Virus record (IMG/VR): IMGVR_UViG_3300048930_000093
Span: 1 to 29,533 of that record
From: a virus
Strand: one strand, 5' to 3'
DNA length: 29,533 nucleotides
Shown: positions 13,197 to 20,744 of the stretch, piece after piece
Position numbering within the stretch: the stretch's first letter is position 1
Layout of the letters: each line of letters opens with the position of its first letter
Made by a program: the position numbers and the translations under genes
The notes under the pieces: model-generated
What the model was told of the DNA's origin: nothing
Database searches by the model: none
The model's input: only the letters and a program-made list of their open reading frames with translations

Positions 13197-15785
13197 TCAG
13201 TGCGGGCGGTAGTTGCGGCCAAACGCGGGCACGCGGTAGCGGTTGAAGGTCGACAGCGGGGCGTTGGGCACCAGCGTTCCGGCGGCCGACCCAGACGCTT
13301 GCGCATCACCCTCCAGCGGCACGCCGTGGGTCATCGATCCGCCGGCCGTCGCCTGCGCCGCAGCGCTACCGACAAGGCCGATCGTCAGGGACAGCGCGCC
13401 AGTGCCGGATGCAGCGCCAGCGCCAGCGCCGGCCAGCTGCACCACGCCGTCGAAGCTCGCGCCGGCCGTCGCTTGAGCCACCGCGGCGCCCGAAAGGTTG
13501 ACCGTGATCGACAGCCCGCCTGCAGCCGCAGCGATGGCCTGCGCGTCCGCGCTGATCGGGATGGCGATGCTGAGCGCTGCCGCGCCTGCTGCAGAGCCCG
13601 CAGCGGCGCCGGCAAGGGGCGCGCCGTGGGTCATGGTGGCGGTGGCCGCAGACTGCCCAGCAGCCGCCCCCGACAAGCTGACCGTGCCGCTGAAATCGGC
13701 CGATGCCGTGGCCTGCCCGACCGCGCTGCCCGCCAGCGGGACCTGCAGGCTCAGGCCGCCAGAGGCAGCAGCCTGCGCGGCAGCAGCGGCCGACAGCGTG
13801 ACCGAGATGGACAGGCCGCCGCCGGCCGTCGAGACGGAGACTGCGGCGCCGGCCAGGTCGGCAATGCTGCGCGGCGTGTAGGCGTCAGCCCTCGGCTGGA
13901 AGTAGCGGCCAACGCTGTACGGACCGCGGCCGGGGCGCGGGCGGCGGCCGAATAGCTCGACCTCGGACACGCGCACCAGGATCTGCGCTGCGGCCGTAGC
14001 GCTGCCGGCGGCCGTGCCGGCGAGCGGAACACCGTGCGCAAGGTCGCCAGTGGCCGCCGCTTGCCCGGCAGCAGCGCCAGCAACGGGCACGCCGTGCGTC
14101 ATGCCCGCAGTCGCAGTAGCCTGCCCGGCCGCCGAGCCTTGCAGCGGCACACCATGGGTCAGCCCGGCCGCAGCAGTCGCAGCACCAGCAGCGCCGCCCT
14201 GCAGCGGAACACCGTGGCTGAGCCCGCCAGTGGCCGAGCCGGCGACGACGGCCGCGCCCGCCAGGTCCACCGCCGTCGAGGCACGCAGGCGCACCAGCAT
14301 GACGCCGCCCGACGAGTTGCCGGCGCTGCCGGTGGCCGACATGGTGAACGTGACCGGGCCGGACCCGCTGCCGGCTGTGACCTGCACCTCGCCGATCTGG
14401 TAGGCCACGTCGTCGCCCGAGGTGGTGCCAGTCGGCCCCGCGCGGCTGTTGAACGTGCCGAAGGTGACGCCGGTAGCCGATAGGCTGTGCGCGCTGTGGC
14501 CCACCACATCCAGGTCGCTGTTCTTGGCGACGAACACCAGCACGGTGTCGCCGGCCGCCAGGTCAAGACTGCCGGTGACGACGGACCAAGAGGCCGACGC
14601 CGCGCCCTGCGAGCCGGCTGCCGTGGCGATGTCCCAGCCGGTGCCGCCGCTGCGCGAGAACGCAATGCTGCGGCTGTACGCAGCATTCCCGCTGGGGATG
14701 CTGATCGACTCGGTGGCCGCGTCCTCGGTGCCGTCGCACACGCGGTGGAACACCGTGGCGTACACGTCGCCCTGGTCGGCGCCGGCCGCGCCGCCGTCGC
14801 CCATGACGGCCTGCGCAGTGAGCGCGTAGCCGGTCGGCGTGTTCGGCCCGTTGGTCGGGTACTTGTTGACCACGCACCACAGCGCGAGGTCGGTGTTCTC
14901 CAGCGTGTCCGGCTGGCGGAACAGCACTGACCCGATGCCCGACTGCGGCGCGCTGCTGAGCGAGCGGAAGGCGATGAGGCTGGCGCCGCTGACCGAGACA
15001 TCGGCGGTGGCGTCGGCTGCTGCGGCGGCGTCGCCTTGCAGCGGCACACCGTGAGACAGCGCACCGGTGCCGGTGGCCTGGCCTGTTGCCCCGCCGGCAA
15101 GCGGCACGCCATGAGACAGGGCGCCCGTTGCGGTGGCCGCCGCCGTCGCGGCGCCGGCAAGATCTACGGGAGTGCTGCCTCCGATGTCGCCGAATGCGAA
15201 CTTGGTGAACTGCACCTGATTGGCCGTGCCCTGCGAGGCGCCAATGCACGCATAGGGGCCGCTGTTGACGGCCGTCCCGGGGTTGTTGGTCAGCGTCGCA
15301 TCGGGTCCGCGGCCATCCCAGGTGCTCGCGTCCGTGGGCGCGTCCGCAGTGATGTTCGACCACAGACGCACCTCGGTCGCCGAGCCGGTGCCGTCAACGA
15401 TGATCCCGACGCTTTCGCCCGAATAGAAAGGAGCGCCGGGCAGACCCCCCGATGTCTGGATGCCGGTGGAGCTGGTGCCGACGTTGGGCTTGTAGCCCCA
15501 CTCCACGGTGCCGGCGTTGCCGTCCACGTAGAAGACGTAATAGCCGGACGATGAATTGGTGTAGCGCAGGCACCCGAGCGGGTATTGAAAGTCCGTCGTG
15601 CCTGAAACCATCTTCAGGTACTGCGTGGCGCCAGAAAGCGAGGTCGAGTGCTTGAGGACAGTCTCGACCCAGCCGCCAGCGGTGATGCGCAGCTTGTCGG
15701 ACGACACATCAGCCGACCCCTGCTCGGCGCTGAACGCGCCCGGCAGAGCGCCGGTGCCGGAGAATGTGACGACTACGTCGGTCAT
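13197..15785 (-). CDS. Large repeat fibre protein with exact 20-residue repeats
   Basis: An 862-residue protein starting at ATG 15785. Residues about 1-200 form a beta sandwich of lectin or jelly-roll type (TDVVVTFSGTGALPGAFSA, VEWGYKP, GIIVDGTGSATEVRLW). Residues 207-266, 505-602 and 641-845 hold about 17 units of exactly 20 residues, of the type LSHGVPLAG-x-A-x-GQATATA. Residues about 268-504 form a second globular beta domain (IGSVLFRQPDTLENTDLALW, GTGWDIATAAGSQGAASASW). Segments 611-632 (GRRPRPGRGPYSVGRYFQPR) and 848-862 (NRYRVPAFGRNYRPH) resemble each other, so the gene looks like two tandem units fused. Probably a fibrous head- or tail-surface adhesin. No catalytic residues seen. Confidence 0.75.
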   Translation of the reverse strand: MTDVVVTFSGTGALPGAFSAEQGSADVSSDKLRITAGGWVETVLKHSTSLSGATQYLKMVSGTTDFQYPLGCLRYTNSSSGYYVFYVDGNAGTVEWGYKPNVGTSSTGIQTSGGLPGAPFYSGESVGIIVDGTGSATEVRLWSNITADAPTDASTWDGRGPDATLTNNPGTAVNSGPYACIGASQGTANQVQFTKFAFGDIGGSTPVDLAGAATAAATATGALSHGVPLAGGATGQATGTGALSHGVPLQGDAAAAADATADVSVSGASLIAFRSLSSAPQSGIGSVLFRQPDTLENTDLALWCVVNKYPTNGPNTPTGYALTAQAVMGDGGAAGADQGDVYATVFHRVCDGTEDAATESISIPSGNAAYSRSIAFSRSGGTGWDIATAAGSQGAASASWSVVTGSLDLAAGDTVLVFVAKNSDLDVVGHSAHSLSATGVTFGTFNSRAGPTGTTSGDDVAYQIGEVQVTAGSGSGPVTFTMSATGSAGNSSGGVMLVRLRASTAVDLAGAAVVAGSATGGLSHGVPLQGGAAGAATAAAGLTHGVPLQGSAAGQATATAGMTHGVPVAGAAAGQAAATGDLAHGVPLAGTAAGSATAAAQILVRVSEVELFGRRPRPGRGPYSVGRYFQPRADAYTPRSIADLAGAAVSVSTAGGGLSISVTLSAAAAAQAAASGGLSLQVPLAGSAVGQATASADFSGTVSLSGAAAGQSAATATMTHGAPLAGAAAGSAAGAAALSIAIPISADAQAIAAAAGGLSITVNLSGAAVAQATAGASFDGVVQLAGAGAGAASGTGALSLTIGLVGSAAAQATAGGSMTHGVPLEGDAQASGSAAGTLVPNAPLSTFNRYRVPAFGRNYRPH
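13251..13865 (-). repeat. 60-bp period repeat block 3 of the fibre gene
   Basis: Encodes residues about 641-845 of the fibre protein. Short anchors (VTLSAA, VPLAGS, VSLSGA, APLAGA, IPISAD, VNLSGA, VQLAGA, IGLVGS, VPLEGD) recur at residues 662, 682, 702, 722, 742, 762, 782, 802 and 822, exactly 20 apart with no indel. DNA copies are diverged from one another. Confidence 0.8.
13980..14273 (-). repeat. 60-bp period repeat block 2 of the fibre gene
   Basis: Encodes residues about 505-602. Anchors DLAGA, VPLQGG, VPLQGS, VPVAGA and VPLAGT recur 20 residues apart (506, 526, 546, 566, 586), most units beginning with THGVP or SHGVP. Confidence 0.8.
14988..15167 (-). repeat. 60-bp period repeat block 1 of the fibre gene
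   Basis: Encodes residues about 207-266. Two VPL anchors at 227 and 247 with LSHGVPLA and LSHGVPLQ follow the same 20-residue period as the two larger blocks. Confidence 0.75.
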
Positions 15786-15788
15786 CGC

Positions 15789-17126
15789 TCAGGCCACCTC
15801 AAAGGCCCCAGCGGACCACTTGCCTTCGCGGCTCGTGCCGTCTGGATCGACGTTGTATGGGCTGTTGCCGACATCGATCCCCGCGCCATCGGCCTGGCTG
15901 CCGCCGACAATGCGGAAGTCCTTGTTGGCGCGATCAACGAACGGGTCAACCGTCGCGGTGACGTTGTTCGATGCCGAGTTGGCCGTCACGCCGGTGGAGG
16001 CGCTGTTGTAGAACAGGTTGTTGCGCGCCTCGTTGCCCGACCCGCCGCTGAGCAGGATCATCGAGTAGACCGACGAGTCCGCGATGTCCACGAAGGTGTT
16101 GTTGAACACCTTGCAGTTCTGCGCCGAATCGGACCACCCGCCCCCGCCGAAAAAGATGCAGGAGTTGCGCCCGCCACTCTTGCTGTTGAAGAAGACGTTG
16201 CCGTAGATCAGATTGCCGGTCGGGTCACTACCCCCGAACGCGCCGATCTCGGCGGTCAGCCCCGATGTGCCGTCGTTCGGGTCGGTCTGCGTGGAGTCCC
16301 AGAAGCGGCACCACCGCACCACCATGTTGTTGATGCCGACGTTGGGCCCAGCGATGGCTTCCTTGCCCCAGCCCATCGAGAAGTGGCAGTGCTCGAACAC
16401 CAGGCCATTCGAACCGTGGGCGTAGACCAACGCGCCGACGCCGTTGTGGATCGCGCAGTGCGAGAACGTCACATTGGTCTGGTTGTAGACCAGATAGAGC
16501 ACGCTGCCGTAGGCGGCAATGGTCCCTGAGCTTGGGTTCGTCGCCCATGTCGCGCCAATATCGATGTACTTGAACAGGCTGTTGGCCGCGCTTTCGCTCG
16601 CGCTGCTGTTCGATGAGATCGACGTTGCCCGCATGCCGTAGCCGGCGGGCGCACCCCAGATGTACGACTCGGTGCGCGTGGAGCCGTCCATCACGAAGTA
16701 ACCGCGCGCCACCGTGATGCTGCCGAACACCACCTGCGTCGATGCGTATGAATCGCTCCAGCCGGTGTCGGTGCCGTGAATGGCCGGGGTTGCCTTCTTG
16801 AACCGCACCACCTGCGTGCCGCTGGTGTTGTCGTCGAAGGTGTAGCCGCCGTAGGAGCCACCCGCGAACCAGTACGTGGTGTCGCGGCTCAGTGTGGCCG
16901 GGATCGACGTGTAGGCGTTCGTCCAGTCGTTGCCGCTGCCCGAGCCGGATGCGCCCTGGCGCACGTACTTCTGGTTCGTGGTGGGGGCGTCGTCAGTCTC
17001 CCCGGCGTCTACGGTAAGCGCGCCGGCTACCGTCGCGGCTGCCTGAGCGACGGCGGACAGGTGGATGGCCTGCGGTGTCCATGCGTTGCCGCGACCAGCC
17101 GCGAAGATCGACTGCGCGATCGGCAT
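15789..17126 (-). CDS. Right-handed parallel beta-helix protein (tailspike- or adhesin-like)
   Basis: A 445-residue protein starting at ATG 17126, ending 3 bases before the repeat fibre gene starts. The N-terminal 45 residues are an Ala- and Val-rich attachment-like region (LSAVAQAAATVAGALTVDAG). From residue about 55 (YVRQGASGSGSGNDWTNAYTSI) onward the pattern of short beta strands with Asn and Gly turns (FEHCHFSMGWG, NMVVRWCRFWD, NLIYGNVFFNSK, KVFNNTFVDI, EARNNLFYNSA) is that of a right-handed parallel beta helix. The end, ADGAGIDVGNSPYNVDPDGTSREGKWSAGAFE, is a familiar closing motif of pectate-lyase-like repeat proteins. Such proteins bind or degrade surface polysaccharides. Catalytic residues cannot be assigned. 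It belongs to the adhesin block between head and connector genes. Confidence 0.85.
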   Translation of the reverse strand: MPIAQSIFAAGRGNAWTPQAIHLSAVAQAAATVAGALTVDAGETDDAPTTNQKYVRQGASGSGSGNDWTNAYTSIPATLSRDTTYWFAGGSYGGYTFDDNTSGTQVVRFKKATPAIHGTDTGWSDSYASTQVVFGSITVARGYFVMDGSTRTESYIWGAPAGYGMRATSISSNSSASESAANSLFKYIDIGATWATNPSSGTIAAYGSVLYLVYNQTNVTFSHCAIHNGVGALVYAHGSNGLVFEHCHFSMGWGKEAIAGPNVGINNMVVRWCRFWDSTQTDPNDGTSGLTAEIGAFGGSDPTGNLIYGNVFFNSKSGGRNSCIFFGGGGWSDSAQNCKVFNNTFVDIADSSVYSMILLSGGSGNEARNNLFYNSASTGVTANSASNNVTATVDPFVDRANKDFRIVGGSQADGAGIDVGNSPYNVDPDGTSREGKWSAGAFEVA

Positions 17127-17133
17127 GGTGGTC

Positions 17134-17706
17134 TCAGCTGTACAGGTCGATGTGCCCGTACTGCACTTGGATGCTGTTGCCGTTGCTGATCGACCAGGCG
17201 GCCAGCAGGTCGATCAACTGGCTGGCGCTGTTGTCGAAGCCGGAGCCGTTGGCGGGCGCGGCGTTGTACGGCAGCATGTGCACGCCCGCCCCGCCGGCGC
17301 TGGGTGCCGCGGCGCCGACGACGGCGTGCGACTCGAACTCGCAGCCCTTGGGGAACAGCAGCGTGCCGGTGCTGTTGCCGTAGGCGCGGCACACCAGCTC
17401 GCCCGAGAACTTCCAGTGCACGTCGGTCTTGGCCACGGTGTTCAGCGACATCGCGCCGGACGCCAGCACGTCGACCGAGCCCAGCCGCAGCGCCAGCGCC
17501 AGCGTGCCCGGTGTCGTGACCACCGTGCTGATGCGCCCGCCGAACTCGAAGGCGATGATCTTGCCAACGCGGTCGAAGTAGCCGATCGGCAGCGCCGCGG
17601 TCTTCTTGGCGCTGGGCAGGATGCTGGTCTGCGATGTGCTGCCCGTCAGAGCGCTGCCGTCCTCGGTGATTTCGAGGATGCGCTCGCGGAATCCGTAGCT
17701 GCTCAT
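17134..17706 (-). CDS. Unidentified beta-rich virion protein in the adhesin block
   Basis: A 190-residue protein starting at ATG 17706 with a clear GAAGGAAC ribosome binding site. The sequence (MSSYGFRERILEITEDGSALTG, LPIGYFDRVGKIIAFEFGGRIST, TPGTLALALRLGSVDVLASG) predicts beta strands and no membrane segment. A C-terminal part (ASQLIDLLAAWSISNGNSIQVQYGHIDLYS) ends like phage structural proteins of unknown family. Neighbours on both sides are adhesin- or enzyme-like, so a virion-surface role is likely. The family is one I do not recognise by name. Confidence 0.65.
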   Translation of the reverse strand: MSSYGFRERILEITEDGSALTGSTSQTSILPSAKKTAALPIGYFDRVGKIIAFEFGGRISTVVTTPGTLALALRLGSVDVLASGAMSLNTVAKTDVHWKFSGELVCRAYGNSTGTLLFPKGCEFESHAVVGAAAPSAGGAGVHMLPYNAAPANGSGFDNSASQLIDLLAAWSISNGNSIQVQYGHIDLYS

Positions 17707-17718
17707 AAGGCTGTTCCT

Positions 17719-19644
17719 TCAGGTCAAGAGGGTGCGTGCGGGGCCGATGTAGCGGCGAGCGACGCACAGGTTCCGCGCTCGCCAGTAGATGTCGTGGTCG
17801 GCCGGCTTGGTGCCGCCGTGGTAGGCCATCAGCCGGATGCCGCGGATGCCCATCGCCGGGTGGCGGAAGAACGCCAGGTCGGTGCGCTCGCCCGCGGGCA
17901 CGCCATCGAGCCAGGTGCGCAGCACGCCGTCATTGCGCGCGATGCCGTTGCCGCCGGCATCGGGGCTGCTCATGTCGATGGTGTTGATGCGCAGGTAGGT
18001 CTCCTGCGTGTACCAGCGGCCCATCGGTATGCAGCGATCCATGCCGCGCGTGCCGATGCGCAGGTTCTGCTCGGTGCCGTACAGGCCGCCGTCGCGCAGC
18101 GTGTCGAAGGGCCCCAGGTGCGACGGCGCATAACCCAGCGCGATGGCACCGGGGTAGGCGTTGTGCTCGGGGTGCGGCATGCCCAGCGTGTGGCCGCGCA
18201 GCGAGTGGCCCTGATAGACCCACTGCTGCGATGCCTCGTCCCATGTGCGACTGCCGTTGGAGTCGATCTGCCCACCGCCGTAGCCATATGTGCCGTCGAT
18301 CAGCCAGCCGCCGGACGGCAGGCCCTTGCCGTACTGCAGCTCGAAGCCGGGGCCGAACTTGAAGCCGAAGTTCTTGGACCAGAAGCTATCCGACTCAAGG
18401 AACAGCTCCATGCGGAAGTACACCTCGGCCACATGCGTGGCCGGGTCGGGGTAGTAGTCCTGCTCGCCCGCCAGCGCGCGCTGCCACAGGATCTTCCATT
18501 CGCCGCCGCCGCTCAGCTTTGGCTGCTTGGCGATGCAGGTCCGCATGTAGAAGCGGCCCGGATGATCGGGGTCCGGGTGCACACTCGTCTTCGAGTGCTG
18601 CAGCGGGATCATGGTCACGTAGTTGAACAGCCCCGCCTCGCGGCCCGCCTTGACCAGGATGCTGTCCTTCTGCGCCTGGCCGGGCGTACCGTTCCAGTTC
18701 GATTCGCGGAAGTCGCCGGCCGCCAGCACGTCGGGATGGCCGGGCAGGTTCTCCTCGCCGACTTCCATCGCCAGGCCGTACACCGGCGCTTGGCCGGCGC
18801 CTCCCAGTAGCAGCGGCGGCGCGTCGGTTTCGAACACTGACAGCACCAGCGGGTATTCATCGTCCGAGCTGTTTGCGTGCAGCCGCATGACGGCGCGCTC
18901 GACGGTCGGCAGATCCTGCAGGCCGTGGAAGTGGATCAGCTGGCGGTAGCGCCGGTCCATCAGGGCCGACACATCACAGTCCATCGCGGCCGGCGGGTTC
19001 TTGGCGGTGGCGGTGGCCGGCGTGAACACGGCCAGGTCGCCGCGCAGCACGTGCTCCGCGCCGTCGCTGGTCACCACGAGCTGCGGCGGGTTGTCGCCGT
19101 GGGTGCCGCACCAGGTGACGCGCGCATTCGCGTGCGTCTTGGGCGCGGTCATGAAGAACGCGCCGCGGTTCTCGCCGGCATGCCAGCGCTGCGCCAGCTC
19201 GGTGATGTCGAGATCCACGTAGCCAGTCGTCCCGGCAGGCACGGCCAGCGTGTACCAGGGGTCGGCGCCTTGCTCGATGCCGTTGCGGTCCAGCCAGTCG
19301 CCATTGACGCGCTTCCAGCGCAGGTGCACCGCGCCGTTGAACACGACGGCGTTCGGACCGCTCATCACCACGTGGTTAGGCCACACGCGATAGGAGCCCG
19401 GCGCGGGTACGGGTGCTGTGGAGTAGTCGGGTTCCGGCGCAGGCGGCTCCGGCGCAGGCGATGGGGCAGGAGCCGGCGGTTCAGGCGCGGGCGCCGGCGG
19501 CGACTCAGGGACCGGCGCGGGTGCTGGGGCAGGCTCAGGCGCGGGCGCAGGAGCCTCCAGCGACGCAGCAATGCTCTGCAGCTCGGCCACAGTGCTTTCC
19601 AGGCCCGCCACCAGCGGGCGCAGGCGATCCGCCAGTGCGACCAT
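17719..19644 (-). CDS. Polysaccharide-lyase-like virion protein with Pro-rich stalk
   Basis: A 641-residue protein starting at ATG 19644. Residues 1-30 are helical and coiled-coil-like (LRPLVAGLESTVAELQSIAAS). Residues about 31-83 are a Pro/Ala/Glu stalk. Residues about 84-290 resemble DNRLRE-type beta domains found in cell-surface proteins (YVDLDITELAQRWHAGENRGAFF, VERAVMRLHANSS). Residues about 300-640 resemble the jelly-roll of family PL14/PL20-like polysaccharide lyases: DFRESNWNG, VYFRMELFLE, FGFKFGPG, RWYTQETYLRINT, DGVLRTWLDGV, and AYHGG at 607-611. Such enzymes cleave acidic polysaccharides such as alginate. A capsule or exopolysaccharide depolymerase is the likely role, on fold impression only; catalytic residues were not verified. 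Confidence 0.72.
   Translation of the reverse strand: MVALADRLRPLVAGLESTVAELQSIAASLEAPAPAPEPAPAPAPVPESPPAPAPEPPAPAPSPAPEPPAPEPDYSTAPVPAPGSYRVWPNHVVMSGPNAVVFNGAVHLRWKRVNGDWLDRNGIEQGADPWYTLAVPAGTTGYVDLDITELAQRWHAGENRGAFFMTAPKTHANARVTWCGTHGDNPPQLVVTSDGAEHVLRGDLAVFTPATATAKNPPAAMDCDVSALMDRRYRQLIHFHGLQDLPTVERAVMRLHANSSDDEYPLVLSVFETDAPPLLLGGAGQAPVYGLAMEVGEENLPGHPDVLAAGDFRESNWNGTPGQAQKDSILVKAGREAGLFNYVTMIPLQHSKTSVHPDPDHPGRFYMRTCIAKQPKLSGGGEWKILWQRALAGEQDYYPDPATHVAEVYFRMELFLESDSFWSKNFGFKFGPGFELQYGKGLPSGGWLIDGTYGYGGGQIDSNGSRTWDEASQQWVYQGHSLRGHTLGMPHPEHNAYPGAIALGYAPSHLGPFDTLRDGGLYGTEQNLRIGTRGMDRCIPMGRWYTQETYLRINTIDMSSPDAGGNGIARNDGVLRTWLDGVPAGERTDLAFFRHPAMGIRGIRLMAYHGGTKPADHDIYWRARNLCVARRYIGPARTLLT
19395..19554 (-). 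repeat. Pro/Ala/Glu low-complexity stalk in the lyase-like gene
   Basis: Encodes residues about 31-83 of the lyase-like protein, built of short PAPAPEP, PESPPAP and PAPEPPAP units. It joins the N-terminal coil to the globular part, so a flexible or rod-like spacer is likely. Confidence 0.8.
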
Positions 19645-19653
19645 GACGACGGA

Positions 19654-20088
19654 TCAGTTGTCGATCTGGAACGACAGCGCGCCGATCGCAAAAGACACCG
19701 TGTCGCCGCTGTTGATCGTCTTGCTCGATGTCAGCGCCGCGTAGAACAGCAGGTTGCCGCTCGAACTGGCGTCGTACACACCGAAGTGCGTCACGGTGCC
19801 CCAGCCCGCGCTTGGCGTCGGGAAGTTGATGGCCACGCCGTTTTCGATGGTGCCGTCGGTGCCGGAACTGGTGCCCGTGCCGCTGGCCTGCGAGTTGGTC
19901 CAGTTGGTGCCGTTGCACGCGACGGTCACGCGCGCGTAGCTGCCGCCCGAAACCTCGGTGCCGCCGCCGGTGTCGCTTGGCGCGGCAGTCAGCAGGCCAA
20001 CGTAGGTGTTGCTCGGCGCAGTGAACGATGTTCCGCGCAGGATGTGGTCGAGAAGCTTGTTCTCAAGATAGTCGGACAGTGCGGCCAT
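19654..20088 (-). CDS. Gp80-like structural / tail fibre-associated protein
   Basis: A 144-residue protein starting at ATG 20088, with a GAAGGAACC ribosome binding site. The start MAALSDYLENKLLDHILRGTSFTAPSNTYVGLLTAAPSDTG is the hallmark of a widespread phage structural family (Gp80-like), with GGSYARVTVAC and the Gly- and Thr-rich middle, then GWGTVTHFGVYDASSSGNLLFYAAL, where these conserved segments recur. Members are often annotated as minor structural, head fibre or tail fibre proteins. In this genome it begins the adhesin block that follows the head-tail adaptor gene. Confidence 0.8.
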   Translation of the reverse strand: MAALSDYLENKLLDHILRGTSFTAPSNTYVGLLTAAPSDTGGGTEVSGGSYARVTVACNGTNWTNSQASGTGTSSGTDGTIENGVAINFPTPSAGWGTVTHFGVYDASSSGNLLFYAALTSSKTINSGDTVSFAIGALSFQIDN

Positions 20089-20121
20089 GGTGTGGTTCCT
20101 TCGGGTGAGTTGGGTTGCGCT

Positions 20122-20487
20122 TCAAACGACCATCAACAGCGTCGCCGCCGCCGGGTCGGTGCCGACCACTGCGCTGAGCGTGCCGGCGGTGTCCATGGAT
20201 TGCAGGCTTCGACGCAGCGTCGACAGCGCGTTTTCCTGATGCTTGAAAGACCGCGACGCACCGGATGGCGCGCCTTGCGAGACCAGCCGCTTTGCAGCAC
20301 CGCCGCAGGCGACGATGGCCACGGCCATGGCCTGCATCAACTCAATCTGCGGCTCGGTGTAGCCGGCTTCGAACATCGCCGGCTCGGCTGTCTCGACCTG
20401 ATCGCAGGCCGCCGTGACCACGAAAGGCGGCAGGCTGACGCCAATCGCCTTGTCGAGGTATTCGGTGGCCTGCGCTGGCGTGATCAA
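20122..20487 (-). CDS. Head-tail adaptor protein (DUF7370-like)
   Basis: A 121-residue protein starting at TTG 20487. The TTG is chosen because AAGGGG lies 6 nt upstream and no ATG exists near the conserved N-terminus. The sequence ITPAQATEYLDKAIGVSLPPFVVTAACDQVETAEP followed by QIELMQAMAVAIVACGGAAKRLVSQGAPSGASRSFKHQ matches a family of small helical head-tail connector proteins recognised by the S(S)QxAPSGASRSFRY-like motif. It probably attaches below the portal. Position after the capsid genes fits. The end (LSAVVGTDPAAATLLMV) also follows the family's usual ADPTA-like close. Confidence 0.75.
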   Translation of the reverse strand: MITPAQATEYLDKAIGVSLPPFVVTAACDQVETAEPAMFEAGYTEPQIELMQAMAVAIVACGGAAKRLVSQGAPSGASRSFKHQENALSTLRRSLQSMDTAGTLSAVVGTDPAAATLLMVV

Positions 20488-20490
20488 GGG

Positions 20491-20742
20491 CTACCCCTTG
20501 CGCGCCTTGATGGCGGCCTTCTCCTGAGCGGCTTGGGCTTCGATGGCGTCTTGCGGCTGGCCGGTGTCGGCCGGCGCCTCTGACTTCTGCGCCATGCTGT
20601 GCTTGGCCTCGGCGCCGTCGGCCGCGGGCGTGCACTTGCCGACGGCCCATGCGGGGATTGCGTCCGCGCACAGGTCGACCACGTCGCCAGGGACGCAGCC
20701 AGCCGGCCACGGCGCCTTGAGGTGGGTGACTGTGACCTTCAT
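20491..20742 (-). CDS. Small protein downstream of the major capsid gene
   Basis: An 83-residue protein starting at ATG 20742, two bases after the capsid gene stop. The first 40 residues (MKVTVTHLKAPWPAGCVPGDVVDLCADAIPAWAVGKC) form a small beta-like domain, the rest is an Ala-, Glu- and Gln-rich charged helix. Short proteins with this layout are common between capsid and adaptor genes in tailed phages and have no known role. No motif for catalysis. It may be a minor capsid-associated protein. Confidence 0.6.
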   Translation of the reverse strand: MKVTVTHLKAPWPAGCVPGDVVDLCADAIPAWAVGKCTPAADGAEAKHSMAQKSEAPADTGQPQDAIEAQAAQEKAAIKARKG

Positions 20743-20744
20743 GA

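Noticed and set aside
13200-15170. Possible CRISPR array or diversity-generating template repeats
   Set aside because: The repeats are contiguous 60-bp coding units without spacers; no cas gene, reverse transcriptase or adenine-biased template is present in the window.
19395-19554. Possible non-coding simple repeat
   Set aside because: It is in frame and encodes a Pro/Ala/Glu stalk between two recognisable protein regions.
20089-20121. Possible terminator or promoter between adaptor and fibre genes
   Set aside because: The 33-base gap holds only the GAAGGAACC ribosome binding site; no stable hairpin plus T-run and no -35/-10 pair is visible.
17065-20583. Two long plus-strand open frames (581 and 568 codons) antisense to the adhesin block
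   Set aside because: They mirror well-supported minus-strand genes with domains and ribosome binding sites and hold no family pattern.
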